Numbered from the stretch's first letter, positions 1 to 9,793 are shown. The stretch: DNA of 64,000 nt from Rhizobium sp. BT04 (GCF_030053135.1 NZ_CP125652.1:930001-994000); one strand, 5' to 3'. Program-made: numbers and translations. The notes: generated by a model not told the origin, from the letters alone.

Positions 1-1540
1 CGCTGCTCGGCGGCTGGCGCACCGAAACATTGTCGGTCGAACCGTACCAGTCGACGCTAGATGAGGCGACGGCATGGCCATTCACCTCGACTTCATAGCC
101 GAGCTGGTCGAGATAGTTCGGATCCGAGCGCAGCTTCGGCAGCATCTCGTTGATGATGATCGACTGCGGCACGCCCCAGAACGGATTGAACTCGACCGTC
201 TCGATTTCGTCGTCGAAGAAATAGGTCTGGTTGTTCTTGCCGCCGACCACGACGCGCATGGACAGCTGTTCCTTGCCGTCATTGTGGTAGTAGGCCATGA
301 AGGCCGGCTGATTGATCATCACGTAGCGGGAACCGAGATCCTCCGGCAGCCAGCGCGCCTGCTCCATGGCGACGACGAGCTTGTCGATTTTCGAGGCATT
401 GGTATCGCCGCCTGTCATGGCGCGCACCGTCGCCTGGCCGATGACGCCATCGGCCTTCAGTCCACGCTCCTTCTGGAAATCCTCGACCAGCGAGACGATA
501 TCGGGCGAATAGTCGATGCTGCCTGCATAAGCAGCAAGCGTTGCCGCGTGATCCGTCTTCAGCGTTTCGGAACCGTGCTTGCCGATCGCCTTGACGATAT
601 TAGCGATCTCCGGCGAGCTTTCACCGGGCTTCAGCAGCTTGTCGAGCGAAACAACGATTCGCTCCTCATTGCCGCCGTCGGCGGCGCGAAGCTTGGCAAG
701 CTCCGCCTTCAGCGTCTGGAATTGCGGGCTATCGGGCGATCGGTTGGCGATGTAGGCGCCGACATCGGGGCTCATGCGGGCAAGCTTCAGCACCGGCGCC
801 AGATTGACCGCCTTGCGCTGGAAGTCGTGGTAGCCGGAGATCTTGTTCGGATCGATGCGGCCGCGCTCAGTGTCCTGCACGAAAGCCAGAACCTTGGCGG
901 AGAGTTCGAGCTCGAACTGCGTCAGCGCCCGGTCGCGGAAGGCGGGATCGGGATTGGCCGGATCGATATCAGGCGTCTGGACGGCGTAATCCGCCGGGTC
1001 GAGACCGACGGAGGCTGCACCGGCAAGGGCCGCCATCGCGGCCTTTGCGCGTTCGTTGATCTGGTTGCCCTCGATCCAGACGAGCGGATTGCGGCTGTCG
1101 CTGTAATAGGCTTCGAGTGCCTTTGCGACGTCCGCATTGGCACGCACCTTGGCCTGCGCCAGGAAACGGCGCTGCACCGCGGGTTCGGCGTTGGCATCGC
1201 CGCTCGCCGAAACGTCGGCGACCGCGCCGGTGACGACGGGATCGGCGAACTTGCCGGTATCGACGAACTGCAGCGTTTCGGTTTTATAGGTGTAGTAACG
1301 CGGGCCGCTCACCTTCGGCAGCGGCGCTTCCGGATCGAGCCCGCCGAGCGAGCCGCCGACGGCGCCGCGCGGCACCGGACGGCCGGGCGCCTGATCCATA
1401 AAGATGGTGCTCTGGCTCCGCTGCCTGTCGCCGCGCAGCATATCCATCAGCGTATAAGCATGCGCGGGTACGGCACTCATCACTGCTAATCCGCAGGAAA
1501 TTGCCAATGCGGATGCCGCGCTTTTCAAAACGAACGTCAT
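1..1540 (-). CDS. L,D-transpeptidase (YcbB/LdtD-like), 3' end beyond the window
   Basis: Reading leftwards from an ATG at 1540 gives about 513 residues with no stop before the window edge. The start is preceded by GGAAG. The N-terminus is a signal peptide ending in a VPAHA-type cleavage site, so the protein is exported. Around residues 130-230 lies the helical region typical of the large YcbB-type enzymes (phrases PLVWIEGNQ and GLDPADYAV). A peptidoglycan-binding repeat follows (VEDFQKERGL, then DGVIGQATVRAM). The start of the YkuD catalytic fold is present (VVVGGKNNQT, FNPFWGVP), but the catalytic SHGC segment lies outside the window. Such enzymes make 3-3 cross-links in peptidoglycan or attach proteins to it. 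The family is clear; the in vivo reaction cannot be judged without the C-terminus. Confidence 0.85.
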   Translation of the reverse strand, partial: MTFVLKSAASALAISCGLAVMSAVPAHAYTLMDMLRGDRQRSQSTIFMDQAPGRPVPRGAVGGSLGGLDPEAPLPKVSGPRYYTYKTETLQFVDTGKFADPVVTGAVADVSASGDANAEPAVQRRFLAQAKVRANADVAKALEAYYSDSRNPLVWIEGNQINERAKAAMAALAGAASVGLDPADYAVQTPDIDPANPDPAFRDRALTQFELELSAKVLAFVQDTERGRIDPNKISGYHDFQRKAVNLAPVLKLARMSPDVGAYIANRSPDSPQFQTLKAELAKLRAADGGNEERIVVSLDKLLKPGESSPEIANIVKAIGKHGSETLKTDHAATLAAYAGSIDYSPDIVSLVEDFQKERGLKADGVIGQATVRAMTGGDTNASKIDKLVVAMEQARWLPEDLGSRYVMINQPAFMAYYHNDGKEQLSMRVVVGGKNNQTYFFDDEIETVEFNPFWGVPQSIIINEMLPKLRSDPNYLDQLGYEVEVNGHAVASSSVDWYGSTDNVSVRQPPSS

Positions 1541-1941
1541 ATATCTTCCAGTCCCGGTCATGCTGTTCTCAGATCAAATCCCGCGAAACTCAAGCAGCGT
1601 AGGGCCTCATTGATCAGAAACCGGGCTGCGCCGCCAGCGCCGGCGGACTCAATTTTGTGTGACGGAGATCCTGCGCGGCGCCGCACAGCAGTTCACACAA
1701 AATTATGAAATTATTAGTTAATTTTTTACCGAATTTTCGCCGCCAGACCAGTGAGGCGAAAACGCCCGGACGCATAAAATTTTGAAAGTGGCCTAAAAGG
1801 CACGCCGCTGGACCGGCAAAAACATGACATAATCCCTCAATATTTAACGCGACATACGGTTTTCTTGTAGGTGTTTCCGACCTATAAGACCTCACCTGTC
1901 GAAGATGCCAGAAAATAGCATGTAAAGGGAAGGCAAAGCTC
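1541..1941. other. AT-rich divergent intergenic region
   Basis: This 401-bp gap separates the divergent L,D-transpeptidase and fumC genes and should hold both promoters. It carries a nested inverted repeat at 1651-1704, followed on the plus strand by an AT-rich stretch with a run of six T near 1718-1728. No convincing protein-coding frame belongs to it. Confidence 0.5.
1651..1704. other. Nested inverted repeat / large hairpin
   Basis: The 12-bp arms AATTTTGTGTGA (1651-1662) and TCACACAAAATT (1693-1704) are perfect inverse complements. Inside them lies a second hairpin, CTGCGCGGC / GCCGCACAG, with one mismatch. It sits in the divergent promoter region and is too far from either gene end to be a plain terminator. 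It could be a regulatory site, the 3' end of an unannotated small RNA on the plus strand (T-rich sequence follows), or a repeat relic. Confidence 0.5.
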
Positions 1942-3333
1942 ATGACCGCAACCCGCACCGAAACAGATACTTTTGGCCCCATCGACGTCGCCGCCGACCG
2001 ATATTGGGGCGCCCAGGCCGAGCGTTCGCTCGGCAATTTCAAGATCGGCTGGGAAAAGCAGCCACTGTCGATCGTACGTGCGCTCGGCATCGTCAAACAG
2101 GCGGCGGCCCGTGCCAACATGTCGCTCGGCCAGCTCGATCCGGCCCTCAGCAAAGCCATTGTCGACGCCGCCCAGGAAGTGATCGACGGCAAGCTCGACG
2201 AACATTTTCCGCTGGTGGTCTGGCAGACCGGTTCGGGCACGCAATCCAACATGAATGCCAATGAGGTGATCTCCAATCGTGCCATAGAAATGCTCGGCGG
2301 CGTCATGGGTTCCAAGAAGCCGGTGCATCCGAACGATCACGTCAATATGAGCCAATCGTCGAACGACACCTATCCCACGGCGATGCACATCGCCTGCGCC
2401 GAACGGATCGCTCATCACCTTCTGCCGTCGCTGAAGCACCTGCATGCCGCCCTCGACATGAAAGTCACCGAATTCAGCCACATCATCAAGATCGGCCGCA
2501 CTCACACCCAGGATGCGACGCCGCTGACGCTCGGCCAGGAATTTTCGGGTTACGCCGCCCAGGTCGGCTCCGCCATCAAGCGCATCGAGATGACGCTGCC
2601 CGGCCTCTGTGAACTCGCCCAGGGCGGTACCGCCGTCGGCACCGGCCTCAATGCGCCTGTTGGTTTTGCCGAAAAGGTCGCCCAGGAGATCGCCAATATA
2701 ACAGGCATGCCCTTCGTCACCGCGCCGAACAAGTTCGAGGCGCTCGCCTCGCATGACAGCATGGTGTTCAGCCACGGCGCCATCAATGCCGCCGCCGCCG
2801 CTCTCTTCAAGATCGCCAACGATATCCGCCTGCTCGGCTCCGGCCCGCGCTCCGGCCTCGGCGAGCTGGCGCTGCCGGAAAACGAACCCGGCTCCTCGAT
2901 CATGCCCGGCAAGGTCAACCCGACCCAGTGCGAGGCGATGACGCAGGTCTGCATCCACATCTTCGGCAACAATGCGGCACTCACCTTCGCCGACAGCCAG
3001 GGCCATTTCGAGCTCAACGTCTACAATCCGATGATGGCCTATAATTTCCTGCAGTCGGTGCAGCTGCTCGCCGACGCCGCCGTCTCCTTCACCGACAATT
3101 GCGTCGTCGGCATCGAGGCGCGCGAGGACAACATCAAGGCCGGCCTCGAACGCTCGCTGATGCTGGTGACAGCACTCGCCCCGAAGATCGGCTACGACGC
3201 AGCCGCCAAGATCGCCAAGACCGCGCACAAGAACGGTACGACGCTGAAAGAAGAGGCGCTCGCCAGCGGGTTGGTGACGTCGGAAGAGTATGACGCGATC
3301 GTGCGGCCGGAAACGATGATCGGGCCGAAGTAG
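1942..3333 (+). CDS. fumC: Class II fumarate hydratase
   Basis: This 463-residue protein matches the usual FumC length and interconverts fumarate and malate in the TCA cycle. It belongs to the iron-independent, oxidation-resistant aspartase/fumarase superfamily and acts as a cytoplasmic homotetramer. The superfamily signature [11 protein letters not shown], carrying the catalytic serine loop, is at residues 317-327. The substrate-site segment [11 protein letters not shown] is at about 139-149 and the catalytic histidine motif GRTHTQ at 185-190. The ATG at 1942 follows AAGGGAAGGC. A second, unrelated fumarase lies about 1.2 kb downstream on the same strand, separated by an oppositely oriented gene, so the two are not one operon. 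Confidence 0.97.
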   Translation: MTATRTETDTFGPIDVAADRYWGAQAERSLGNFKIGWEKQPLSIVRALGIVKQAAARANMSLGQLDPALSKAIVDAAQEVIDGKLDEHFPLVVWQTGSGTQSNMNANEVISNRAIEMLGGVMGSKKPVHPNDHVNMSQSSNDTYPTAMHIACAERIAHHLLPSLKHLHAALDMKVTEFSHIIKIGRTHTQDATPLTLGQEFSGYAAQVGSAIKRIEMTLPGLCELAQGGTAVGTGLNAPVGFAEKVAQEIANITGMPFVTAPNKFEALASHDSMVFSHGAINAAAAALFKIANDIRLLGSGPRSGLGELALPENEPGSSIMPGKVNPTQCEAMTQVCIHIFGNNAALTFADSQGHFELNVYNPMMAYNFLQSVQLLADAAVSFTDNCVVGIEAREDNIKAGLERSLMLVTALAPKIGYDAAAKIAKTAHKNGTTLKEEALASGLVTSEEYDAIVRPETMIGPK

Positions 3334-3353
3334 GAAGGTCGCATAGGCCACAG

Positions 3354-3438
3354 CCCCTCATCCGGCTGCCGCCACCAACCGGGGTCGAGCCACAGGTCTC
3401 GACCCGTCTTTCGGCCCCCCGCTCGCGGGGAGAAGGTG
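3354..3438. repeat. Palindromic intergenic repeat (RIME-like), copy A
   Basis: About 85 bp beginning with CCCCTCATCCGGC, with an internal inverted repeat (GGTCGAG ... CTCGACC) and a CGCGGGGAGAAGG end. It aligns in opposite orientation with 6187-6276, and its ends match the shorter forms at 13909-14077. The overall look is that of the intergenic mosaic elements reported from rhizobia, but family membership is inferred from memory. Confidence 0.6.
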
Positions 3439-3468
3439 ATATGCCGCAACGCCTCGACTCCCTCCAGC

Positions 3469-4302
3469 CTATAGCAAGGCAAACAGCGAAAAATTGTCCA
3501 TCACGACAGAATTGCCCATGAAGTCGAAACGGATTTCTTCGATGTCTTCGAGATTGACCTCGAGATTGGGGCCGGTGACCTCAAGCTCCTGTTGATAGAC
3601 GATCTGGCCATCGTTCAGGGCGGTGAGCGTCAGGTGAAAGGGCGCTGCCGACAATTCGGCAATCGAAACGCTCTGAAAGGTGAATTCCCCGCCATCGAGC
3701 ATTTTCAAGCTTACGGGCGCAGAACCGGGCGATAGGACCGTATCGCTGAAACCGTCCTCGGTGATGGCGTCGACGCCCGGGATGGTATCATAGACATACC
3801 CGTTCAGAAGCGTCAGGTCGTGGCTGCCGTTCACCGAAAGTGCAAAGTTGCGGTAGTCAGGCAGAGAGAAATTATCCGCCCTCGAGGTGACGCCCATGTC
3901 GTCGAAATCCAGGACTTCGTGGTATTTTTCGCCTACGTCGACGCCGTCGATCGCAAGGGTCAGCACGCCGACGTCCGTGCCCCCTGAGCCATCGGACATC
4001 TTGAAGCTCAGCGTCTCGATGAGCTGATCGTATTTCCCTAAATTTTTCACGACGTCGAGCGTGTAGTCCAACTCATATTCGAAGTGGCCGTCTGGCTTCA
4101 CTCTGAAGGTTCCGTACTCGCCCTTGATGATCGTTTCATGGTCAGGTCCATGTTTGGCGTCGATACGCACGCCATTGACGAAGCGAGCATACATGTTCGC
4201 TCCCTCGGGATCGCTGGACAGACGCAGCAGATTCCCGCGGATCCAATTGTCTTCGAAAAAAACGAGAAGGTCGTCGACAGCAGTTGGCTTTGCATTTGTC
4301 AT
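3469..4302 (-). CDS. VCBS/cadherin-like domain protein
   Basis: The 277-residue product starts at ATG 4302 (MTNAKPTAVDD). A longer frame to 4485 adds an Arg-rich, non-conserved leader and was not used. Residues about 1-125 resemble a VCBS or Ig-like adhesin repeat: a TAVDD opening, the GTFRVKPDGHFEYEL strand pair, then FKMSDGSGGTDVGVLTLAI. The remainder is beta-rich and ends with a phenylalanine pattern (VVMDNFSLFALL). There is no Sec signal peptide. In this family secretion is often by type I systems with C-terminal signals, but no type I exporter is nearby. It may be a secreted or surface adhesin-like protein; its partner and function are unknown. It sits alone between two fumarase genes. 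Confidence 0.65.
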   Translation of the reverse strand: MTNAKPTAVDDLLVFFEDNWIRGNLLRLSSDPEGANMYARFVNGVRIDAKHGPDHETIIKGEYGTFRVKPDGHFEYELDYTLDVVKNLGKYDQLIETLSFKMSDGSGGTDVGVLTLAIDGVDVGEKYHEVLDFDDMGVTSRADNFSLPDYRNFALSVNGSHDLTLLNGYVYDTIPGVDAITEDGFSDTVLSPGSAPVSLKMLDGGEFTFQSVSIAELSAAPFHLTLTALNDGQIVYQQELEVTGPNLEVNLEDIEEIRFDFMGNSVVMDNFSLFALL

Positions 4303-4562
4303 TGGAAGCCCCGGCAGGTTAACGCTGCCGGGAATATGAACTGGCCTCGACCGGAAGGCAACTTTGAGTCGTCTTTTATCGAGGCTCGTGCCGATTTCGC
4401 TATTTCGCCTCATCCGCCGCACGTGCCGCACCAGCTGCGAAAGCACATGCGACCATGGTCTCAACCGGCCGAACTCCGGCCGCATCCCGATTGCATTTGC
4501 CCCGCGCCGGATTTAGACCGGTTCCAATCTAGCGACGCACGCCCAGCAGAAAGGTCACTTCG

Positions 4563-6170
4563 ATGGCTGACGATCTCTTCCCCCTCGGCAAGGATGCCAC
4601 CCCTTACCGCAAGATCAGCGGCGACCATGTCTCGGTCGATACGTTCAAGGGCCAGGAGATCCTGACCGTCGAGCCGGAGGGCATTCGCCTGCTCGCCGAA
4701 ACCGCCTTTGCCGACATCAACCATCTCCTGCGCCCCGGCCATCTGAAGCAGCTCGCCTCGATCCTCGACGACCCCGAAGCGACCGACAATGACCGCTTCG
4801 TTGCCTACGACCTGTTGAAGAACGCCAATATCGCTGCCGGCGGCGTGCTGCCCATGTGCCAGGATACCGGCACGGCGATCATCATGGGCAAGAAGGGCCG
4901 CAGGGTCTGGACCGAAGGCGGGGATTCGGCCGCCCTCGCCCGCGGTGTCATGGATGCCTATGAGAAGAAGAACCTGCGTTATTCGCAGCTGGCGCCGATC
5001 AAGATGTTCGAAGAGAAGAACACCAAGAACAATCTGCCGGCCCAGATCGACATCTATGAGGAAGGCACCGACGCCTATGAATTCCTCTTCGTCGCCAAGG
5101 GCGGCGGCTCGGCCAACAAGACCTTCCTCTTCCAGGGCACGCCCTCGCTTCTGACCCACGACCGGATGATCGACTTCCTCAAGGAGAAGATCCTGACGTT
5201 AGGGACGGCAGCCTGTCCCCCCTATCATCTGGCGATCGTCATCGGCGGCACCTCCGCCGAGATGAACCTCAAAACCGTCAAGCTCGCTTCGACCCGCTAT
5301 CTCGACGAGCTGCCGACCGAGGGCTCGGACAGCGGCCACGCCTTCCGCGACATCGAGATGGAGAAGGAAATCCACAAGCTGACGCAACAGATGGGCGTCG
5401 GCGCCCAGTTCGGCGGCAAGTATTTCTGTCATGACGTCCGGGTCATCCGCCTGCCCCGCCACGGCGCTTCGCTGCCGATCGGCCTCGGCGTCTCCTGTTC
5501 CGCCGACCGCCAGGCCAAGGGCCGCATCACCCGCGACGGCATCTTCATCGAGCAGCTGGAAACCGATCCGTCGAAATACATGCCCGAGATCGATGAAGCG
5601 AAACTGTCGGAATCGACGGTGCGCATCGATCTCAACCGGCCGATGACGGACGTGCTCGCCGAGCTTTCCAGGCATCCCGTCAAGACGCGCCTGTCGCTGT
5701 CAGGCACCATCATCGTCGCCCGCGACCTGGCGCACGCCAAGATCCGCGAGCGGCTGGAAAAGGGCGAAGGCATGCCCGATTACCTCAAGAACCACCCGGT
5801 CTATTACGCCGGCCCCGCCAAGACGCCGGCCGGTTACGCCTCCGGCTCCTTCGGCCCGACGACGGCCGGGCGCATGGACAGCTATGTCGACCAGTTCCAA
5901 TCCTTCGGCGGCTCGATGGTGATGCTCGCCAAGGGCAACCGCTCGCGCGCCGTGCGCGAGGCCTGCAAGAAGCATGGCGGCTTCTACCTCGGCTCGATCG
6001 GCGGCCCCGCCGCCCGCCTCGCCCAGGACTGTATCCGCAAGGTCGAAGTGTTCGAATATCCCGAACTCGGCATGGAAGCCGTTTGGAAGATCGACGTCGA
6101 AGACTTCCCCGCCTTCATCGTCATCGACGACAAGGGCAATGACTTTTTCCAGGAACTGAATCTGGGGTGA
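4563..6170 (+). CDS. Class I (Fe-S) fumarate hydratase
   Basis: The 535-residue protein is a full-length class I fumarase, an oxygen-sensitive [4Fe-4S] hydro-lyase that converts fumarate to malate. Three cysteines sit where the cluster ligands are expected: PMCQDTGTA (Cys99), TAACPPYH (Cys218) and [12 protein letters not shown] (Cys312). The C-terminal half carries [12 protein letters not shown] and the [13 protein letters not shown] segment typical of the beta domain. The ATG at 4563 follows AAAGGTCACTTCG. Having this enzyme beside an iron-independent FumC suggests a switch according to iron or oxidative conditions; that is inference. E. coli names such as fumA do not transfer cleanly, so no symbol is given. 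Confidence 0.95.
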   Translation: MADDLFPLGKDATPYRKISGDHVSVDTFKGQEILTVEPEGIRLLAETAFADINHLLRPGHLKQLASILDDPEATDNDRFVAYDLLKNANIAAGGVLPMCQDTGTAIIMGKKGRRVWTEGGDSAALARGVMDAYEKKNLRYSQLAPIKMFEEKNTKNNLPAQIDIYEEGTDAYEFLFVAKGGGSANKTFLFQGTPSLLTHDRMIDFLKEKILTLGTAACPPYHLAIVIGGTSAEMNLKTVKLASTRYLDELPTEGSDSGHAFRDIEMEKEIHKLTQQMGVGAQFGGKYFCHDVRVIRLPRHGASLPIGLGVSCSADRQAKGRITRDGIFIEQLETDPSKYMPEIDEAKLSESTVRIDLNRPMTDVLAELSRHPVKTRLSLSGTIIVARDLAHAKIRERLEKGEGMPDYLKNHPVYYAGPAKTPAGYASGSFGPTTAGRMDSYVDQFQSFGGSMVMLAKGNRSRAVREACKKHGGFYLGSIGGPAARLAQDCIRKVEVFEYPELGMEAVWKIDVEDFPAFIVIDDKGNDFFQELNLG

Positions 6171-6186
6171 TTGGTGGCTGCTTGCT

Positions 6187-6276
6187 CCCTCTTCTCCCCA
6201 GCGGGGAGGGTCCGAAGGACGGGTCGAGACCCGCGGCTCGACCCAGGTCGGTGGCCCGCAGGGTCGGATGAAGGGG
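6187..6276. repeat. Palindromic intergenic repeat (RIME-like), copy B
   Basis: An inverted relative of the element at 3354-3438. It begins CCCTCTTCTCCCCAGCGGGG, contains the inverted repeat GGGTCGAG ... CTCGACCC, and ends GGATGAAGGGGG. It lies just after the class I fumarase gene, as copy A lies just after fumC, so it may also contribute to transcript ends. Confidence 0.6.
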
Positions 6277-6341
6277 GCCGCACGGCACAACGACGCCAAG
6301 TGGCAACCGCACCAACCAAGCCACCCCTCCGCAGCCGGTCC

Positions 6342-6521
6342 CTACCGTATCGCCCCGTCCACGATATCCGCAGCATTCACCACATCCCCGTCATCCACCC
6401 TCGCCAGGATCTCCGTGCGGAAAGCTCCGGCGAAGACGCCGGTATGTTCCAGCAGCAAGGCACTTAAGGCCATGACGGCGACGGCGAGGATGGCAAAGGA
6501 AATATGACGCGGCGTTTTCAT
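6342..6521 (-). CDS. Small single-span membrane protein, hypothetical
   Basis: This 59-residue frame starts at ATG 6521. Residues about 7-28 (AILAVAVMALSALLLEHTGV) form a hydrophobic helix that could be a membrane anchor or uncleaved signal. A short acidic tail follows (VDDGDVVNAADIVDG). The upstream GTGAGATC is only a weak ribosome site. A longer reading to 6701 adds a Cys/Trp-rich leader unlike coding sequence, so the shorter start was chosen. No family is recognised, and it could be a chance frame. Confidence 0.4.
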   Translation of the reverse strand: MKTPRHISFAILAVAVMALSALLLEHTGVFAGAFRTEILARVDDGDVVNAADIVDGAIR

Positions 6522-6872
6522 GATCTCACGGCTGATTTTGCAGGCTGTGATCGGGTCCCGCCGCCAGGAAATATCGTTGCAAAATACCCGTTCTGAAATA
6601 CCAGGCGGCCAAAACCAACTGTCGACAAGATGAATATGATCCCCGGCGCAGACAAGAACTGTAAGTTTTTCAGACACCGCTCCCGCGTAACGAGCATGCA
6701 CTGTCCCGCCAAAGATACGTTTTTCCGTGGAGAATCATAGGTCTGCCTGAGGTATTGGCCTATGGTGCAGTTGTCGTATGTAATCTTTGGTATATGTCGC
6801 TTTAATCTTTTCCCAAGAAATTTAAGCTACCAAATGGAATATTGCCTTTGAATATATGAGGAGTATCGCCGG
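6522..6872. other. Intergenic region upstream of the diguanylate cyclase
   Basis: This 351-bp AT-rich stretch should hold the promoter of the downstream GGDEF gene. A short inverted pair, CATAGG ... CCTATG, lies near 6737-6765. No coding frame or RNA gene was recognised. Confidence 0.3.
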
Positions 6873-7940
6873 ATGAATACGGCTGTCGCGCCCAAGGTGC
6901 AGGTTCCCGACGTAGCGGGACAGATCACCTATGCCATGCGCTCGATGGGCGTTGCGCCGATACCCCGCAATTACGAACTGTTCTACGAGGCCTACATCGG
7001 CTCCAATCCGGCGCTCACTCGGGAACTTGCAGCCCTCGGCGCTCAGGTGACGCAGGCCGAACTCGACGCGCTCGGCGCGAAATATTTCACCAACAGCCCG
7101 GTCCGCGTCTTCGACGACGCCCATTCGCGCATATCAGGCGAGCTGGATGGCCTGTTGCGGATCCTGCGACAGGAGCAAAGCTCGCTGGAAAGCTATACAA
7201 GGCTGCTCGGCGAGACTCATAAGCGCATCACCTCCAAGAGCAATGCCAGCGTCGAATTGATCGAAAACGCCATCGAACTTTTGAGCCAGGCGACCGGCGA
7301 CACCATGGCGCATGGCGAACGCACTGTCGAGGATGTCGTCCAACGCTCGCAGGAGATGGACCAGGTCCGCAAGGAACTCGACGAATACAAGCGTATCGCC
7401 AATACCGATTCGCTGACGCGCCTTTCCAACCGGCGCGCCTTCGACGAGCGCCTCGCCGCCGTCTTCAACAATCCCGGCATGCGGCCGGTGACGGCGCTGT
7501 TGCTCGCCGACATCGACAATTTCAAGAAGATCAACGACACCTACGGCCATCCGGTCGGCGACAAGATCCTTGCCACCGTCGCCTCCGTCATCCGCAGCAA
7601 CGTCCGACGCGACGTCTTCGTCGCCCGCGCCGGTGGCGAGGAATTTGCTCTCATCATCGACGGCAATACATCAGAGGAAATCACGGCGATCGCCGAACGC
7701 ATCCGCCGGACGCTGGAAACGACCCCGTTCAAGAATTCCCGCACGCGGGTGAACTACGGCCCGATTACCGTCTCGATCGGCATCTGCATGGCTTCCAGCG
7801 CCGAGGATGCAGGGGAACTCTACAGCAAGACCGACATCGCCCTTTACGGCGCTAAGAATGCCGGCCGCAACTGCACCATCCTCTATCAGGACGGCATGCA
7901 GAAGGATTTCACCAAGAGCTGGCTGATTTATAAGACCTGA
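6873..7940 (+). CDS. GGDEF diguanylate cyclase
   Basis: The 355-residue cytoplasmic protein ends in an active-looking GGDEF domain that makes cyclic di-GMP from two GTP. The domain opens with NTDSLTRLSNRRAF (177-190). Metal-binding DIDNFKKIND is at 213-222 and the active-site loop is GGEEF at 254-258. A clean RxxD product-inhibition site is not seen; the matching stretch reads NVRRDVFVARA. The first 170 residues are soluble and helical with no recognised sensor family. The region around 85-165 looks coiled-coil and may mediate dimerisation. The start follows GAGGAG. It is monocistronic by context, so its input signal cannot be inferred. Confidence 0.92.
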   Translation: MNTAVAPKVQVPDVAGQITYAMRSMGVAPIPRNYELFYEAYIGSNPALTRELAALGAQVTQAELDALGAKYFTNSPVRVFDDAHSRISGELDGLLRILRQEQSSLESYTRLLGETHKRITSKSNASVELIENAIELLSQATGDTMAHGERTVEDVVQRSQEMDQVRKELDEYKRIANTDSLTRLSNRRAFDERLAAVFNNPGMRPVTALLLADIDNFKKINDTYGHPVGDKILATVASVIRSNVRRDVFVARAGGEEFALIIDGNTSEEITAIAERIRRTLETTPFKNSRTRVNYGPITVSIGICMASSAEDAGELYSKTDIALYGAKNAGRNCTILYQDGMQKDFTKSWLIYKT

Positions 7941-8011
7941 GCGTAATCGGTCGCAGGCAGCGAGTTTGCCTTGAGCCTGGGATCCAGCCCCTGCTGATGG
8001 ACGCCGCGTGG

Positions 8012-8034
8012 ATGCTCGGCTCAAGGCCGAGCAT
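8012..8034. repeat. Perfect 9-bp hairpin after the GGDEF gene
   Basis: ATGCTCGGC and GCCGAGCAT flank a 5-nt loop, TCAAG. No T tract follows, so this is not a classical intrinsic terminator. The flanking GGATCC-rich sequence resembles short intergenic repeats common in Rhizobiales. Confidence 0.5.
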
Positions 8035-8177
8035 GCGGGGTGGCGGAAGGAGCCGATCATGGCGCAGACACTCATGTCGGGAATACTATCCGCCAGCGAA
8101 ACCGCAATGTCGGCCATCGGCTGAACTGACTTGATGAGGGAGGAGAGGTGGACGGCCACCTCTCAACATCACACCCT

Positions 8178-8789
8178 CTACCACATCGTCTTTGCCGCCC
8201 GCCCCGGCCATTCCCGATCATAAGTCTCCTCGTCGAAATCCCCCACTGCCGCCTTCAGCATCTGCCCCGGGGTCGGCAGTTTGGCCGGATCGGCGAAGTG
8301 TTCTCCATTCCAGAGCTCGGCCCGCATCACGGCGCGCGCGCACTGGAAATAGACCTCGTCGATCGAAATGACGACGACGGTGCGCGGATGTTTGCCGTCC
8401 ATCACGAAGCTCGAAAGCAGCGCCTCGTCATCGGAGACGACGCCGCGGCCATTGATGCGCATCGTCGTGTTCGAGCCGGGGATCAGGAACATCAGCGCAA
8501 GCCTCGGATCGCGCACGATGTTGGAAAGCGAATCGACGCGGTTATTGCCGCGCCAGTCCGGCAGATGCAGCGTCTCGTCATCGACGACGCGCACCACGCC
8601 GCCGAGATCGCCGCGCGGCGAACAGTCGAGACCTTCCGGCCCGACGGTCGCCAGCGCCGCGAAGGGCGAGATCTCGATCATCTCACGATAGAGCGGCGTC
8701 AGCCGCTGCGTCACCTTGCTGACGGAGGCCGGTGACAGCCCGGCGCCATAGATCGTGTTGAGCTCTTCAATACTGCTGATGATTTTCAT
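8178..8789 (-). CDS. Pyridoxamine 5'-phosphate oxidase-family protein
   Basis: The 203-residue protein has the split-barrel flavin-binding fold. Recognisable phrases are FAALATVGPEGLDCSPRGD, LHLPDWRGNNRVDSLSNI, PRLALMFLIPG and RINGRGVV. These match a PNPOx-like group with a C-terminal extension (ending about YDREWPGRAAKTMW) rather than true PdxH. It probably binds FMN, heme or F420 and acts as a cytoplasmic oxidoreductase of unknown substrate. It is co-oriented with the upstream hydrolase (start 9793), with a 35-bp gap, so the two may be cotranscribed. Confidence 0.85.
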   Translation of the reverse strand: MKIISSIEELNTIYGAGLSPASVSKVTQRLTPLYREMIEISPFAALATVGPEGLDCSPRGDLGGVVRVVDDETLHLPDWRGNNRVDSLSNIVRDPRLALMFLIPGSNTTMRINGRGVVSDDEALLSSFVMDGKHPRTVVVISIDEVYFQCARAVMRAELWNGEHFADPAKLPTPGQMLKAAVGDFDEETYDREWPGRAAKTMW

Positions 8790-8824
8790 GAAGCGTCCCG
8801 CCGCGGCTGATATCCGGGCGGACG

Positions 8825-9793
8825 CTACAATGCCGCGCGCCTCGCCGGAAGCTCAAAAAGTGGAATGATCTCCGCATCTTTTTTGATGCGTTCGTCGTTG
8901 GCGTCACCCTCTTCCAGAAACGCCGTGATCGCGGCAAAGACAGGGGCAGCACTCACGATGCGCCGGTGGCCGAAGCCATTGGCCCAGAGAAGCCGCACAC
9001 TCTCGCCCGCAGCAGCATAGCGCCTGGCATGGAGAGGCGGCACCTCCTTGTCGTCCTCGGCATGGATGACGAGCACCGGCCGGCCGATCGCACCCGCCGC
9101 CTCGCCGGCATTGAAATCCTCAAGTCTCCGCCCGGCGACAAGATGGACTACATTTTCCAACGCCGCTTGCGCCGCAGGGCGAAGGCCGATCATCCGGCCG
9201 AAATCGGTAAACAGCCAGCGCATCTCGCTCGGCGCGCCGATCAGTGCAAGTCTCCTGACCGTGACGGGTGCCGCGTCGGGCAGCATGCCCGCCGCCGAGA
9301 CCATCAGCGCCGCACCGCCGAAGGAATGGCCGATCGCCGCATCGAATGCGCCGAACCGCGCCTCGGCCGCCGCGATGGTTTCCACCGCAAGCCCCATATG
9401 CAGGAAGCGCCCGCCCGAGCGGCCGTGGCCGGGAAAATCGAGCGCCACGACCTCCGCCCCCGTTGCCGCCAGCATCGAAACGAGATCGGCCATATAGTCG
9501 GCGCTCGAGCCCCAGCCATGCGTCACCAGATAGCGCTTGCGCCTGCCCCTCGCCCCGCCGTTCAGCCGGGTGGCATGCGCCTTGCGTCCCCCGGCAAGCG
9601 TCAGCGTGAAGCGCTCGGCATGGGCAAGCCGGGCTGCACCCGCAGCAAGTGCGGCCTTCGCCTTCTCTCCCTTCGGCCGTGCCGATGGCGTCCGGCAGAA
9701 CAGCCGGAATGCCGCCCTGCCCGCCAGTTCAGGCGAAACCGCCTGCAGAGCCGAGAATCCGAGGCGGGTGACCTTGAGCGCGAAATTTGCCAT
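8825..9793 (-). CDS. Alpha/beta hydrolase
   Basis: The 322-residue enzyme has the serine hydrolase fold. An oxyanion-region motif LVTHGWGSSADY lies near residue 90, the nucleophile elbow GHSFGGAAL near 155, a late acid in VIHAEDDKEVPP, and a terminal histidine in GFGHRRIV. A Sec signal is not evident; the N-terminus is basic-hydrophobic. It is transcribed divergently from a MarR regulator with 47 bp between the starts, and a palindrome in that gap makes MarR control likely. The substrate is unknown. Confidence 0.88.
   Translation of the reverse strand: MANFALKVTRLGFSALQAVSPELAGRAAFRLFCRTPSARPKGEKAKAALAAGAARLAHAERFTLTLAGGRKAHATRLNGGARGRRKRYLVTHGWGSSADYMADLVSMLAATGAEVVALDFPGHGRSGGRFLHMGLAVETIAAAEARFGAFDAAIGHSFGGAALMVSAAGMLPDAAPVTVRRLALIGAPSEMRWLFTDFGRMIGLRPAAQAALENVVHLVAGRRLEDFNAGEAAGAIGRPVLVIHAEDDKEVPPLHARRYAAAGESVRLLWANGFGHRRIVSAAPVFAAITAFLEEGDANDERIKKDAEIIPLFELPARRAAL

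Noticed and set aside
74..1489. 471-residue open frame on the plus strand
   Set aside because: It is the antisense of the L,D-transpeptidase, whose frame has a signal peptide, a peptidoglycan-binding repeat and a YkuD start. The plus-strand translation has no recognisable domain.
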